DNA of 64,000 nucleotides from contig CM066735.1 in assembly GCA_033961575.1 (NCBI GenBank), positions 29,841,501-29,905,500 on the forward strand, read 5' to 3'. A program made the position numbers and the translations under genes. The notes under the pieces are model-generated. The model was not told the DNA's origin. It did no database searches and was given only the letters and a program-made list of their open reading frames with translations. Position 1 is the first letter of the stretch. Each line of letters begins with the position of its first letter. Below are positions 33,466 through 44,891 of the stretch, piece after piece. The DNA is from Aselliscus stoliczkanus. Taxonomy: Eukaryota > Chordata > Mammalia > Chiroptera > Hipposideridae.

Positions 33466-34429
33466 TACAGTAATAAGCTATCAACAAAAAGTATTTAATT
33501 TGCAATGCAATTAATAATATTATTGTACTTTAAAAGAAAATCACCTCAAAAGAATTCTCTGACAACAAATATTTTTATGCTACAGCATTTTGGTGATTTT
33601 AAACAATGTAGTTAAAAGTTTGTGAACTCTGAAGACAGGAAGTGAAATTATGGACAATGGAAAATTCTGCTCCTGGTACCAATGGAGAACATAAAATTTT
33701 GAAAGCCTTAAGGAAGAGAGGGCATTAAAAGAAAAGAAACATAAAGCAGAGTATAAGCTGTAGTCTCATGCAGAGGCCCTTAGCTCCCAGAGCAGGAGCC
33801 ATTCAGTGGGCCAGAAATGAGATGAAGGTGGTTAAGATTGAGAGCAAAAAGAAGGGACATTGGGAATTCTGTAATTCAGTGAAGCCTGTCTGCGTTCTGT
33901 AAATTTCTGTTATCTTTGAGTGTCCAATTTCCATCTATCTCTATATAATACAAGCCAATTAGGAGTTATATATGTTAGCTAAACATAAATTTATGATACT
34001 AACTAATTATGTAAAGTCACTTCGCACTTCCATTAATACCAGAGCTGATCTGAGCACTGGTGAAGTCTTGCTCTCTTTTCAGAAGGAGAAAATGTGCCAC
34101 ATCACAGAAGGGTGAGAGTTTCCAGCAGAGGCCAACAACCACATGTTTTTAATTGCTTAGGCACAGTTCCACAATGACCAGATGGCTAATTCATGAATTT
34201 GGCAATAATTGCCATGAGGAAATAAAGGCCTCATAAGTCAACTTAACAAAGGGCCAAACTCAATGACATTTATTAAACATAAAAAAGATTTAGAGATGAG
34301 GGAGGTGTGCTGCCTGGCAAACAGGATGAACTGACAGTGACCCAAAATGGCTATTTCATTTTGAAGACGCATTTGAATTCGTTGTTAAGAATACTGTTCA
34401 TTGGGAAGCGCTATCTCACCAGTGAGTTT
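33466..34429. other. Single-copy AT-rich sequence
   Basis: No gene or named repeat was recognised. Confidence 0.4.
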
Positions 34430-34600
34430 TCCATAGGAAAATGCGTAGTGGAAAAAGCACAGGCTTTTGAATCTGAATCTGCATGCCAAAATCTTCTGAA
34501 AAATGGGCAAAGTATTATTCACTTCATGGGATGCTACGAGGATTAAATGAGATGATATGTAGATAGAGTCTAGAATGCTGTAAATATTTAGTGACTGATT
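34430..34600 (+). repeat. MIR relic
   Basis: 'GTAGTGGAAAAAGCACAGGC', then 'CTACGAGGATTAAATGAGAT' and 'GTCTAGAATGCTGTAAATAT' follow the sense MIR order. Confidence 0.7.
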
Positions 34601-35317
34601 TTCTTTCCCTTCCCTTCCTCTGGCCTTTCCTCTTTCCTTGTATGACTTTCAGGGTCTTCACTAGCTGTTCACATCTTCCCAATCTTTCGAAGGCCAACTC
34701 AAAACTCACCTCCTATGTGAAGTTACTTTTCCTTCTCTTTTAATGTCTGCACCGCATGAGTTACTTGGATGCTCGGAGGATGGGAAAAAATTCTTTGGTT
34801 CTCTTAACAGATACTGAGCTCCTATTCTGTGGCCAAGCATGGCTTTATCTCTTCAACATAGAAGTCCCCATGCCCTGATACATTCCCTTAAACTTCTTTG
34901 TCTCCCCTGCAGCACCTAGCATATGGTAACATTTAATAATTAATTATGGGCTTACATTGCTTAACTGAGAGATTCTATGTAAGGCACCCAAAGTGTTTGC
35001 ATAAATATTTTTAAAGATGATTTGATACATCGATTATGTTAGTATCACAACATACTAAGTCTCAATCACAACCACCAGAGCTCTGTGAATAGTTTGTGAA
35101 AGAAGAAGCCAGTTTTCAATCACTTACCATGAAGTAATATTTATATCATGATCTTCCACTGTTCTCTCTTTTTTTAATGTAATTGAATGTTTCTTTAAAA
35201 ATCACCTATGTGTTTCTGAGGCTTGAACTCCAGTTTCATGAGATTTACACGAAATCTCCATATAATAATACTTCTTTCAGGTGACATGTCAGAGAAAATG
35301 GTTTTATACAATTGAAG

Positions 35318-35320
<3 letters not shown>
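34601..35320. other. Single-copy non-coding sequence
   Basis: A pyrimidine-rich bit near 34590-34640; nothing else was recognised. Confidence 0.4.

Positions 35321-35366
<46 letters not shown>
35321..35366. repeat. (TA)n microsatellite
   Basis: A pure AT alternation of about 46 bases. Confidence 0.97.
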
Positions 35367-35369
<3 letters not shown>

Positions 35370-35412
35370 TTGAACATTTACTGTAATCTTTTACTTTAAA
35401 AAATAAATGGTT

Positions 35413-35521
35413 GGGCCGGCCGAGTGGCGCAGTGGTTAAGCACTGGCTTGGAAAGCCAGCGGCCCCGGTTCAGGTCCCACATAAAAGGGCCAGTGACACT
35501 GCCCTCAAAAAAAAAATAAAT
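35413..35521 (+). mobile_element. tRNA-derived SINE, short form
   Basis: GGGCCGGCCGAGTGGCGCAG head, box B GGTTCAGGTCC, GGGCCAGTGACACTGCCCTC end and an A/AATA tail. The duplication AAATAAATGGTT lies at 35401-35412 and, with one change, at 35522-35533. Confidence 0.92.
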
Positions 35522-35533
35522 AAATAAATAGTT

Positions 35534-35904
35534 TACTTAAAAATATACAACCATTTAAAAAGTAAATGGTTGAACATATATTATAAACTTTGACTTAAAA
35601 ATGAGACAGTATTTTTTAAATCCACTTTCAGAAATTGCATTTTGTTTGCAAATTTTATTTAGTCACTATAAATCTTTATGTTTTCCATTAACCTGATGAA
35701 AAAGACAAAAAGAGCCATCTAAGCATTGTACCAACATTTTTGTTACCATTATATAACAGCTATCTCTCATAGAGGAACAGCTTTCATTCCCTGGCAGCAA
35801 CATGATTTTAAATTCACTCTTTATTATCTACATATTTAATTTCTAGTTTTACATTTTCTATTCATGCCATCAATAAGAGTAAATACCACTAAATTGTAAA
35901 TTGG
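35534..35904. other. Single-copy AT-rich sequence
   Basis: No named element or gene was recognised. Confidence 0.4.
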
Positions 35905-36602
35905 TGTAGTTACTATAATAAACAGTATGGAGTTTCCTCAAAACGTTAAAAATAGAACTACCATATGATCCAGGAATTCCACTTCTGGGTATCTATCCAA
36001 AGAAATCCAAAAAACTAATTTGAAAAGATATATGTACCCTTATGTTCATTGCAGTATTATTTATAATAGAGAAGATATGGAAACAACTTAGGTATCCATC
36101 AATAGAAGAATGAATAAAGATGTGATATATATATATACAATGGAATATTACTCAGCCACAAAAAGGATGAAATCTTGCCATTTGAGACAACATAGATGGA
36201 CTTATAAAGATATCATGCTAAGTGAAATAAGCCAGAAAGAAAGATAAATACCATATAATTTCACTTACATGTGGAATCTTAAAAATTAAGAAACAAACTT
36301 ACAGATACAGAAACAAACTGATGGTTGCCAGATAGGACGCAGGTTGGGCCAAAAATAAAAGGTAAAGGGGTTAAGAATTACAAATTGCCAGTTATAAAAA
36401 CAGTCACAGGATTGTAAAATAAGCATAGGGAATATAGTCAATAATATTGTAATAACTATGTATGGTATCAGGTGGTACTAGACTTATCAGGGTGATCACA
36501 TGATAAGGTATATAAATGTCTAATCACAATGTTGTACACCTGAAACTAATATAACACTGTATGTCAACTATAATTGAAAAATAATTTTAAAAAACACATT
36601 TC
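35905..36602 (+). mobile_element. L1 (L1MA-like) 3' UTR
   Basis: Clear order: 'AACAGTATGGAGTTTCCTCA', 'TCCACTTCTGGGTATCTATC', 'TACAATGGAATATTACTCAG', 'ATCATGCTAAGTGAAATAAG', 'GGTTGCCAGATAGGACGCAG', and the end 'TTGTACACCTGAAACTAATA' with 'CTGTATGTCAACTATAATTG' and an A-rich tail. Better preserved than the copy at 10.5 kb. Confidence 0.92.
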
Positions 36603-36618
36603 AAAAAAAGAACATTTA

Positions 36619-37064
36619 TTTATTTTTTTTTTTTAAGATTTTATTGGGGAATTGGTGGAGGGGAACAGCGTTGGGGAATCAGGGAAGGGGAACAGACAAG
36701 TTGCCGTCTTCTTGTTCTTCAGTTTTAGTTGTGGAGGATGTTGCTTCACTGTTGGTATCGTCATTGCTCCTCCCGGATGAGGCAGATCGGTCGCTGGCCT
36801 CTGGATGTCGCTCATCGCGGCTATTGGCAGCTCACGCTGGCTGCCAGCCGCTCACGCTGGCTGTGGGCCACTCACTGCAGCCTATGGCAGCCCACTGCAG
36901 CAGGGGCTGCAGCCCACACCATCACCAGGGCTCGCACAGCCCAGCTCCAGGTGGAGCTGTTGTTAGCTGTAGAGGGCAGTGTCACTGGCCCTCATGTGGG
37001 ATCCGAACCGGGGCCGCTGGCATCCCAAAACCAGCGCTTAACCAATGCGCCACTCGGCCGGCCC
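36619..37064 (-). mobile_element. Composite long SINE, subfamily B
   Basis: Antisense copy of about 446 bp with all three modules: AAGATTTTATTGGGGAATTG at the left, and GCGCCACTCGGCCGGCCC at the right as the reversed head. A duplication of AAAAAAAGAACATTTA flanks it at 36603-36618 and 37065-37081. The 117- and 151-codon plus-strand frames across it are GC-rich chance frames that recur in every copy of the family, so they are not genes. Confidence 0.94.
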
Positions 37065-37329
37065 AAAAAAAAGAACATTTAATGTTGACTAGCCCTTAGC
37101 TAAGAGGATATGGAAGAACAAGCAGTCAGCCACCTAAATAAGTAATTGAATGACTTTTTGTTAAGTGATGGGGATGATATCTGCAAGCAAGATCTGGGAC
37201 AATGGACAGCAGCAGATCTCTGTTGGAAGGACAAAGAGCTGAGTCCAGATTAGAAGGGAAGGATAAATTGGAAGAGTAGTACAGTGATTCAAGCCCAATT
37301 GCCATGAATAGTTTCAGCATTTATGTTAA

Positions 37330-37388
37330 AGAAGAAGTAGAAGAAGAGGAGGAAGAAGAGGAGGAGGAGGAGGAGGAGGAGGAGGAGA
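37330..37388. repeat. (GAA)/(GGA)n trinucleotide repeat
   Basis: GAAGAAG units pass into about 25 bases of GGA. Pure purine on the plus strand. Confidence 0.95.
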
Positions 37389-37559
37389 ATATATAGAGCA
37401 CATGAACAGTCAGAAATCAGATTAACTCTGTTCGGATGAGTACAACTGTTACATGAAGTATTGTGAAGAGTGGCAAAGATTCAGACAAGAGAGTTGGAAA
37501 GCATTTGGTAATCAAGAAGGAATGTTCAAACACACACATATAAAAACACAATGGGGGTG

Positions 37560-37735
37560 TGGTTGAAATAACCTAGACTGGGCATCAAAAGGTCAAATGT
37601 CACTCTGGTCCTGATTACCCCTCTGAGGCCTATTTCTTCCTCTGTAAAATGAAGGAAATAATATCTGAGCACTGAATTGAGGGGAATAAATGGGTTCATG
37701 GGAAAACCCTTTATAAATTCTAAAATGTCTATATA
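37560..37735 (+). repeat. MIR relic
   Basis: 'CTCTGAGGCCTATTTCTTCC' then 'TCTGTAAAATGAAGGAAATA' is the sense MIR core. Confidence 0.7.
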
Positions 37736-38429
37736 CAGTATTGCTTTGTGTTTCTATGTTATCTGCAGGGTCCTATCTGCTCCTCCTGACCCCTTCTTTC
37801 CTCCTCCAAGGATGGGTCAAGGTTAAGGGCAAAGGTATTTTATTGGCTATTGGTGGTAAGAGTTGGAGCTTTCCTTGTGAGAGAAACTGAAGGACTAAAG
37901 CTGGATCAACAAGAGTACAGTGAATTATCCCCATTGATCTGAATATCGTAATTCCAGGTACATATCTTAAATTTTCAGTTGCTTTTTAAGCAGCCAAATC
38001 AGTTTGACAGCATATATTAAAACCTTGCATTCATATACAAGTATAAACTTTCCTCTTTCTAAAAATCACTAATCCTCATTTTATACTTGGGCTACTGATA
38101 TATTTAAAACCAATGTACATTTTTATTCCAATTAAATTATATCCTGTTGACTGCACAGCTAGGGTCCAGCCAGCTGAAATCTGGCCTACCATCCTAAATC
38201 TGTATCAACCAGCATCTCCCATGGAGAAGCTTGAAATCAAATAAAGTGGTAAACTTAGCTTGGTAAACACTCCATCCCAGATAGCCATTTTTGGAGATTT
38301 ATAATACACATTATGATAATGAAAGCTCAGATAGTCTACAATAAAGAGATCTAGTTAACTGTGTTTAACCTTCTTTTTCCCAATTTTTTGACCATGGAAC
38401 AAACAGACTTTAGGAAATTTTGGTGTTAA
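37736..38429. other. Single-copy non-coding sequence
   Basis: No named element or gene was recognised. Confidence 0.4.
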
Positions 38430-38695
38430 TAGAGAATGGAATACTAGGCTGGCTGCCATTAAAAAGAATAAGTTTAGACATATTGAACTGACATGTGAAC
38501 AACTTCAAGATACATTATTAAGGTAAAAAAAAAGTAAGAAGTCCAAAACAATAAGCATAGTCTAACGGCATTTTAAATAAATAAATTATATATGTATATG
38601 CATGTACATAGACACCTAAGCAGGTATATACAGAAAGTGCTATAATAATAAATATTTATGGTTTTCAATAGTTACCTCTGGAAATACATATAAAA
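38430..38695 (+). mobile_element. Decayed L1M 3' UTR fragment
   Basis: 'GAATGGAATACTAGGCTGGC', 'AAGTCCAAAACAATAAGCAT' and 'TTTTCAATAGTTACCTCTGG' resemble the later part of an L1MC/L1ME 3' UTR. Too decayed for a firm subfamily. Confidence 0.5.
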
Positions 38696-39020
38696 CCTAT
38701 TGGAATGTGATGAAGGTCAGTAAACAAGGCTTTGTGAGATGAGTTGAACAGATTCGAAACATTTGGTGGAAAATATCTCCCATGTGGTTTATTCAGATAA
38801 AAATGTCGGCACTGTGTAATGTAATTTTTACCACCTGCCTTGACTGACATGATGTTAAGGTAAACAGAGATGCAACCTCAAGGCATCTGAGGCAGCAGAG
38901 CTGTTCTGGCCCCAGAAACATTAATCCCAGTTCAAGTGAAATTAGAGCCAAAGATTTCAGACCCACAACAGCTACACGAAGTTTCATTTATGAGAACACT
39001 GTGCCTTAAAGGATTCTTTA

Positions 39021-39416
39021 AATAAAAAATAAAAAAAGATTCTATTGGGGAATTGGGGAAGGGAACAGACAAGTTGCTGCCCTTTGTTCTTTAGTATAGT
39101 TGTGGAGGACATTGCTTCACTGGCCCATGTTGGTATTATCATTGGGCTCTTCCCGGGTGAGGCAGTTGCTCGCCAGCAATTGGACAGCCTCTCACAGCAG
39201 CTCACGAAAGTGCAGCCAGCTGCCGGCCAGCTCCACGGCAGCCTACGCCGTCGCCAGCGAGTCATGGCAGCCCAGCTCCAGGTGGAGCTGTTGTTCACCA
39301 TCTTAGCTGTAGAGGGCACAGTGTCACTGGTGCGCATGTGGGATCCAAACCGGGCCCTGCTACTCAGAGCTGGCGTCCCAACCCAACTCTTAACCAACAC
39401 GCCACTCAGCCGGCCC
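39021..39416 (-). mobile_element. Composite long SINE, subfamily A
   Basis: Antisense copy of about 396 bp. It has the subfamily A marks seen at 30647: reversed 'CTACTCAGAGCTGGCGTCCC' in the head and 'TTGTTCACCATCTTAGCTGT' between head and middle. Duplication AAAGGATTCTTTA at 39008-39020 and AAAGATTCTTA at 39417-39427, with one base lost. The 127-144-codon frames over it are family artefacts. Confidence 0.92.
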
Positions 39417-39427
39417 AAAGATTCTTA

Positions 39428-40366
39428 ATAAATACAATATCTTTCACAGGTTTTTACAAACATAATGAGATGAGTCACTAAACTAGAAAGGTGGGAAAGA
39501 ATCTAAAGGGGAAAAAGAACTAGTTTTTGAATGACCTAAGGCTTAGAGCAGCGAGAAGCAGTGCAAAGTGGTCATAGATTAGTGACTTAAAGTGCAAGCC
39601 AAAAATCATGAGGGGAAAAAATTAAGATTTCAGGAAAGTGAATAACAATAGATATTTTTAAGCACTATAGTTTAAAAAGGAGTGGATTTACTTCATTTAC
39701 CACCAGCTACATTGGTAATATCTTAAGATGGGCAGACTTGACCTTTTAGTGATTTTTATAAGCCCATGGGAATCCTACTATAAACTCCTTAAAACTGTAG
39801 CTTTGTAAGAGAGTATCACTTCCAGGTATTCAGCAAATTGCATGCAATTTCCCAAGGACAATGAACTTGGGAAAGTTATGTTCTGAGCTGTGGAGGTGGA
39901 GCTGTGTTGCCAGGGGAACAAGGTAGTATCAGGAATGAGTTTCTCAGAAGCAGCCTTTTGTGATGAGGGGGCTGTGCTTCCAGAACAATTCTAGGGAGAC
40001 AATCTGTGTATAAATCACTCCAGTTGAGAATTTTGTATAGCAAATTTTTAAGCTGGCTAGTCCCTTTTATGTACAAGTTAGCACATGTCATCCACAGCCA
40101 GCACTGCTGAGGGGAACTATTTTGCCCTATCCTAGTCTCCAGGTGAGGGATTTCTTTCCCCAAGCCTCTCTCTACCACTTATTTCCTCTGCTGTTGGTAA
40201 ACTTGGAAACTATATTGATCTATCACTTAGCTCCATTCCCCTTTCTCTCAGAGGGAATCCACCCTTCTGATCTTCCCTGCTTTAGTAGAGACATCAACCC
40301 TGGTTTGGACTGCCAGGGTCTAAATGGTTAAATCAGGCTAATTCTAGGGCTCAGTTAGGAGAACTA
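39428..40366. other. Single-copy non-coding sequence
   Basis: A 100-codon minus-strand frame (39876-40178) and a 69-codon plus-strand frame overlap. Neither shows a known domain. Confidence 0.4.
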
Positions 40367-40379
40367 TTTGGCTCCCTAT

Positions 40380-40494
40380 GTTTTTTGTTGTTTTTTTTTT
40401 TGAGGGCAGTGTCACTGGCCCTCACATGTGGGACCAAACCGGGGCAGCTGGCTTTCTAAGGCAGCGCTTAACCACCGCGCCACTCGGCCGGCCC
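40380..40494 (-). mobile_element. tRNA-derived SINE, short form
   Basis: Antisense copy: T-run, GAGGGCAGTGTCACTGGCCC, decayed box B complement and CGCCACTCGGCCGGCCC. Duplication TTTGGCTCCCTAT at 40367-40379; its partner after the head starts TTTGGCTCC at 40495. Confidence 0.92.
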
Positions 40495-40503
40495 TTTGGC
40501 TCC

Positions 40504-40835
40504 ATATTAACCCTCCAACCTGACCTCCATTAATAATAAAGAGGATTTCTTTAGACTTTATACATTTTTTAAAAATTGATCAACTTAGTAAAAGACTGGG
40601 TGGAAAAGATGGCTGCCCTGATTGAAAGCCCCTCAGAAGTCTGCACAGGGATCACCAAATATGATGAATTTATTTTAACTCTAGCCCAACCCCACATAAT
40701 TCTAAGATTCATAACCTGATATCTTCGGGTGGGCTCCAAGAAGTCCATGGACCCCTGAAAATTTATAGAAACCTTTCATGTAACTGCATATCCTGTCACT
40801 AAGAAAGGTTTTAAAATACACCTAACAGCAATAAA
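40504..40835. other. Single-copy non-coding sequence
   Basis: No named element or gene was recognised. Confidence 0.4.
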
Positions 40836-40850
40836 AAAAGATTCTACATA

Positions 40851-40950
40851 GAGCCGAGTGGCGCGGTGGTTGGACGCTGGCTTGGGAGGCCAGGGGCCCC
40901 AGTTCGGGTGCCACATATGAGGGCCAGTAACACTACCCTCAAAAAAAAAA
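40851..40950 (+). mobile_element. tRNA-derived SINE, short form, slightly 5'-truncated
   Basis: Starts at GAGCCGAGTGGCGCGGTGG, lacking the first GGCCG bases, with box B AGTTCGGGTGCC mutated at two points. It ends GGGCCAGTAACACTACCCTC and an A tail. The flanks AGATTCTACATA and AAATTCTGCATA form a decayed duplication. More diverged than most copies here, so older. Confidence 0.9.
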
Positions 40951-40962
40951 AAATTCTGCATA

Positions 40963-42003
40963 AATCTCAATGCCAGGTGTTTTCAGTGAACCTACTGTTT
41001 TAAATTATTCTCACTACCTCAAAGCTCCAAATGTATATAAAATAAAAATTTGACTCTATTTGTACTGTTTATGAATATAAAGCTTAGCTAAACATCTCAA
41101 GCTATAAAGCCTCTTTTATTATTTATATCTGGTGTATAGCAGTCAGTTTGTTTTGTTTTGTTTGTTTTCACTTTTTATGATAGCTCCTTGACCAATTCAT
41201 TACCATCTTCAGGATAAACAAAATAAAGAGATTTTCCTTAAGTAAAGAGAGTTTGTTGGGTTTTGTTTGTGTTGTGAGGGAAGGCCAAATATTGAACAGT
41301 TGGCTGCAAACTAAAAATTTACCATGCAGACATAGAGAATAAAGGACTCCAAATCCTGCAAAATCTTGAATATTGGGTAAAATATAATTACACACACACA
41401 CACACACACACAGTATGTGTATACAAAAAGTATCCCAAAAAGTGCCCTTTAAAAAAACTGCAGGGTTTACCATGGGCAGGTCTAAATTCCATAATTGAGA
41501 AATTAATGTAAAAGTTTACCTCAAACCAGAGATAACCTGAACAGAACCCACAGAAGCAAACCCCACATTGCTCAATAACCCCAAACATTTGAATTTCTCA
41601 CATTAAAAACCAACCTAACTAAAAATGAGCCAAACATTAAAAAATTACAAAACTCACAAAGAAGCAATCTGCCCTGATGGAGAGCCAGCAGCCACGACCA
41701 CAGGAAAATTAACACCCCCAAGAACCCAAGATGGTAGAACAACCTGAGAGACTACATAATCCCTATGTTAGAAGTTATTAAGGGAAGGAAGTTATAACTG
41801 CTAACATAGTTAGAAATTATAATAGCTAATATTTATTAATGCTTAATTTGTAAAATAATAATAATTGACCTTAATGGCAAGGTTAAATGGTTAAATCTAT
41901 CTTCAAAAAGAGGTTAAAAGTCTATCTCCAAGTCAGACAGATTTGAAGAAATTAGTGGAAACGGTCCACTATGGCTTCTCCAAACAATCACCAGAGGCTA
42001 AAG
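40963..42003. other. Single-copy sequence with a (CA)n run
   Basis: A pure CA run lies at 41390-41412. The remainder, including 41600-41980 just upstream of the RPS2 retrocopy, has no feature I can name. Confidence 0.45.
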
Positions 42004-42752
42004 TCTGCAGGTGATGCTGGTGCTTAGGACGGGCAAGGAGGATAAGGACAGCGACAGAAACTGGCTGCGGACACCAAGCTGGGCTAGCCGGTCAAGGACA
42101 CGATAATGACATTCCTGGAGGAGGTCTCTCTCCTTTCTGTCCTTGACTTTCTGGGGCCATTTCTTGAGGATGAGATACTCAAGATGGCATCTTTTCAGAG
42201 ACATAAAAGGGGTGACCAGCAAACCAGCTCTAAGGTACCCTTAGGTAGTGGGAATCATAATGATTCATTCATTGATCTAGATGTCGAATCCTCCCAGGAA
42301 GTGGCATCTGCCATTCATGACCGTCATCATCTGGGCAAGGCGTTCATTATCTGAGGCAAAGCTGCTTCGGAAACACATCAGCAAACCTACTCTCTCCTTG
42401 TGAGTTGGCTGAGCAGGTAGCTCTGTGTTTGTACAACTGATCCCTTCTTTCCTTTCATAGTGGCAATTTCTCTGTCCCTCTTCCCGACAGGCTGCTGTTA
42501 ACCATGATTATTTTGTTGCCACCCTGGGTAACTTGGCTAACAGCTCCTTTAATGTTCTCTCCAAGATACAACAACACATTCTCATCTGACCTGGGAAGAG
42601 GCAACACTCAGCCTCCTGAGTGGAATTCCTTCATCACCTTCAACATCCACACCTCCTGGTGTCATCACAGGGCACTTGGGGTTCTTCTGTGACCACCACA
42701 ATTTTTTTTTAAATCAGCAAAATAAAGTGAATTAAATCTAAGGGAGGAAAAA
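42004..42752 (+). pseudogene. RPS2: Processed pseudogene of ribosomal protein S2 (uS5)
   Basis: RPS2 is a core protein of the small cytosolic ribosomal subunit. This copy is intronless and follows the mRNA through to its 3' end. A start-like GCAGGTGATGCTGGTGC (parent GCGGATGACGCCGGTGC) is followed by AAGCTGGGCTAGCCGGTCAA, then a frame at 42106-42354 with MTFLEEVSLLSVLDFLG, EDEILKM and SSQEVASAIHDRHHLGKA, matching parent blocks SLEEIYLFSLP, KDEVLKI and CSKEVATAIRGAIILAK. Later come GCCACCCTGGGTAACTTGGC and the 3' UTR end AAAATAAAGTGAATTAA, holding the AATAAA signal. The N-terminal Arg-Gly-rich coding part is missing, and stops and frameshifts break the rest. It is a dead L1-driven retrocopy. 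The functional gene is elsewhere. Confidence 0.93.
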
Positions 42753-42759
42753 ACTAGAT

Positions 42760-43030
42760 ATACCAGGCAAGTGTTAAACATAGACTTTGGGGGTAAAAAT
42801 ATTAGTAGGAAAGATGAATAACAATGATAAAAAGAAAAACTGCACCAAGAAGATAAAACAATCCCAAACCTGTATGCACCTAAGATACAGCTTCAAATTT
42901 TTCAAAGCAAGAATTGATGGAATTACAAAGAAAAGTTGACAAATCTACAGTCTCATAGAAATTTTATATACCTCTGTCAGCAATAGATAATACAGTCAAT
43001 AAAGTAAATAATATATAAGAGTAGAAAAAC
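42760..43030 (+). pseudogene. L1 ORF2 fragment (endonuclease-side)
   Basis: 'CCAAACCTGTATGCACCTAA', 'TTGATGGAATTACAAAGAAA', 'GTTGACAAATCTACAGTCTC' and 'CCTCTGTCAGCAATAGATAA' match the stretch of L1 ORF2 in the later endonuclease domain. Frames are broken. It begins just after the RPS2 retrocopy, so the retrocopy probably landed next to or inside this L1. Confidence 0.7.
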
Positions 43031-43194
43031 ATTAAACTAGCAATTCCCAAATAATCCCCTGTGGAGAATAGACTAAGTTCTCTGCCTGTCTTATGAAGAA
43101 TTGCCTTGAGAGAGAACTGAAAAACTACCAGACTCCACAGGGACCAGGCAAATGGGGCCAGTTTCACCTTGTGCCTGAGAAAAAGTCAGGACTA

Positions 43195-43412
43195 GAAACC
43201 CTGTTGGGGGTGTTTCAGAAATAACCCTACTAAGGGGGGAGGAGGGTAGTAGATGAGGGTAAAAAAGATAGAATATATGGTGATAGAAGAACTGACTCTG
43301 ATGTGAACACACAATATGATATATAGATGATGTATTACAGAATTGTACACCTGAAACCTATGTAACTTTGCTAACCATTATCACCCCCAATAAACTTTAA
43401 TTAAAAAAAAGA
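43195..43412 (+). mobile_element. L1 3' UTR end
   Basis: 'TGGTGATAGAAGAACTGACT', 'TTGTACACCTGAAACCTATG' and 'CAATAAACTTTAATTAAAAA' form a sense L1 3' terminus with a poly(A) signal-like AATAAA and an A-rich tail. The middle of the element is missing between this piece and the ORF2 piece upstream. Confidence 0.8.
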
Positions 43413-44438
43413 AAAAGGAATAAGCCAACAAGGAAAATTGAGAGCCCACCTTAACACTGTAGAAAAAAAATAGGGACCACAGCACTTAAAAAGGGTGGGT
43501 TGGGGGTTCTTGAGCTAGGCATCCACAAACTCCAGGGAACTAAGTATCCAGACTCTCAGTGGAATAGTTACTCTAGGTAAAGGCAAGAGGCCTCAGGTTT
43601 GATGAATCATATCTGGTAGAAGTCTCATTAGATTGTATTGGGCAACTTTGCCACTCAAGCCTGGTCTGGTTGGTCCTCTGAGTGGAGCAGATATTTCTGG
43701 GAAGGGAAAGTTTTGAACTTCTGCACATTGGTGGGAAGATTCCCTTCCTTTTCCTGTTCCCTGAATAGGTTACACAGAACAATAGACTTTCACTGGGTAG
43801 AGATTTTAGTGCTTAACAAACCATGGCCTCCTTTCTTTGTTCACTGCAATTAACCTCCTAGAATATCTCACTTTATAGCCAGAAGAGGCTAATGAACCTT
43901 TAGAACAGTTTCTAAATAGATGCTGAAATTATTAACTCAACTGGGTTAATTCTAATGTAAAGAATCCCAAAGATATGGGGAGGTATAATAGGTTTTTCAG
44001 ACAGAAGGTAGGTAGGGATAAAATTGAGAGGCTCTACTCCCACAGAGAAGCGGTGTGTCTCCAAGCTCAGGTTACAGGAAATGAGGGCAGAGAGAGATTA
44101 ATCGTCTGATTTAGCCAGTGTGCTGCACAGCCAAGATTAGAACTCCAGGCTCCCTGAGCCACTTCCTCTGTGTCATGTTGTAGCCTTACTTCCTGTTTTT
44201 CCACTCGAGCTAATCATTATGTGAAATTTGAAAACTAGTCACCAGGCTGAAAAATGTAAAGCCTTCAGATAATTAAGGACATTGTTTATAAAATACCAAG
44301 AGAATGCAACTATTAAATATTAAAATATTTCCCCATAGATATTAACTCCAACTATTAGGATTAATAGCCTACTTCATTTTACATTTGGCTGATACTTTCA
44401 TCAAAACTAGATGTGTTTTGAGTGAGACATGCTGAGGT
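43413..44438. other. Single-copy non-coding sequence
   Basis: No named element or gene was recognised. Frames of 69-71 codons overlap on both strands. Confidence 0.4.
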
Positions 44439-44439
44439 G

Positions 44440-44882
44440 TTTTTTTTGTTGTTGTTTTTTAAGATTTTTATTGGGGAATTGGGGGAGAGGAACAGCATTG
44501 GGGAATTAGGGAAGGGGAACAGACAAGTTGCTGTCCTTTTGTTCTTCAGTCTAGTTGTGAAGGATGTTGCTTCACTGGCCCGTGTTGGTATCATCACCGC
44601 GCTCTTCCTGGATGAGGCAGGTCAGTTGCCGGCCTCTGGATGGTCACTCACTGCAGCTATTGGCAGCTCACGCTGGCTACCAGCCACTCACTGTAGCCTA
44701 TGGCAGCCCACTGCAGCAGGAGCTGCAGCCTACACCGTCGCCGGGGCTCACACAGCCCAGCTCCAGGTGGCGCTGTTGTTAGCTGTAGAGGGCAGTGTCA
44801 CTGGCCCTCATATGTGGGATCCGAACTGGGGCCGCTGGCATCCCAAAACCAGCTCTTAACCAATGTGCCACTCGGCTGGCCC
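44440..44882 (-). mobile_element. Composite long SINE, subfamily B
   Basis: Antisense copy with all modules: AAGATTTTTATTGGGGAATT, the GC-rich middle, TGTTGTTAGCTGTAGAGGGC and the reversed head GCCACTCGGCTGGCCC. It has the doubled left segment typical of subfamily B ('GGGGAATTGGGGGAGAGGAA' then 'GGGGAATTAGGGAAGGGGAA'). The flanks are T-rich, so the duplication cannot be fixed. Long frames (145 and 82 codons) are family artefacts. Confidence 0.92.
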
Positions 44883-44891
44883 TGGGTTTTG

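Noticed and set aside
36644..37099. Open frames of 117-151 codons, also at 44422-44859, 44955-45296, 38984-39428 and 31577-31981
   Set aside because: All lie inside composite SINEs, recur in related form in each copy of the family and appear on either strand. They reflect GC-rich repeat sequence, not selected protein.
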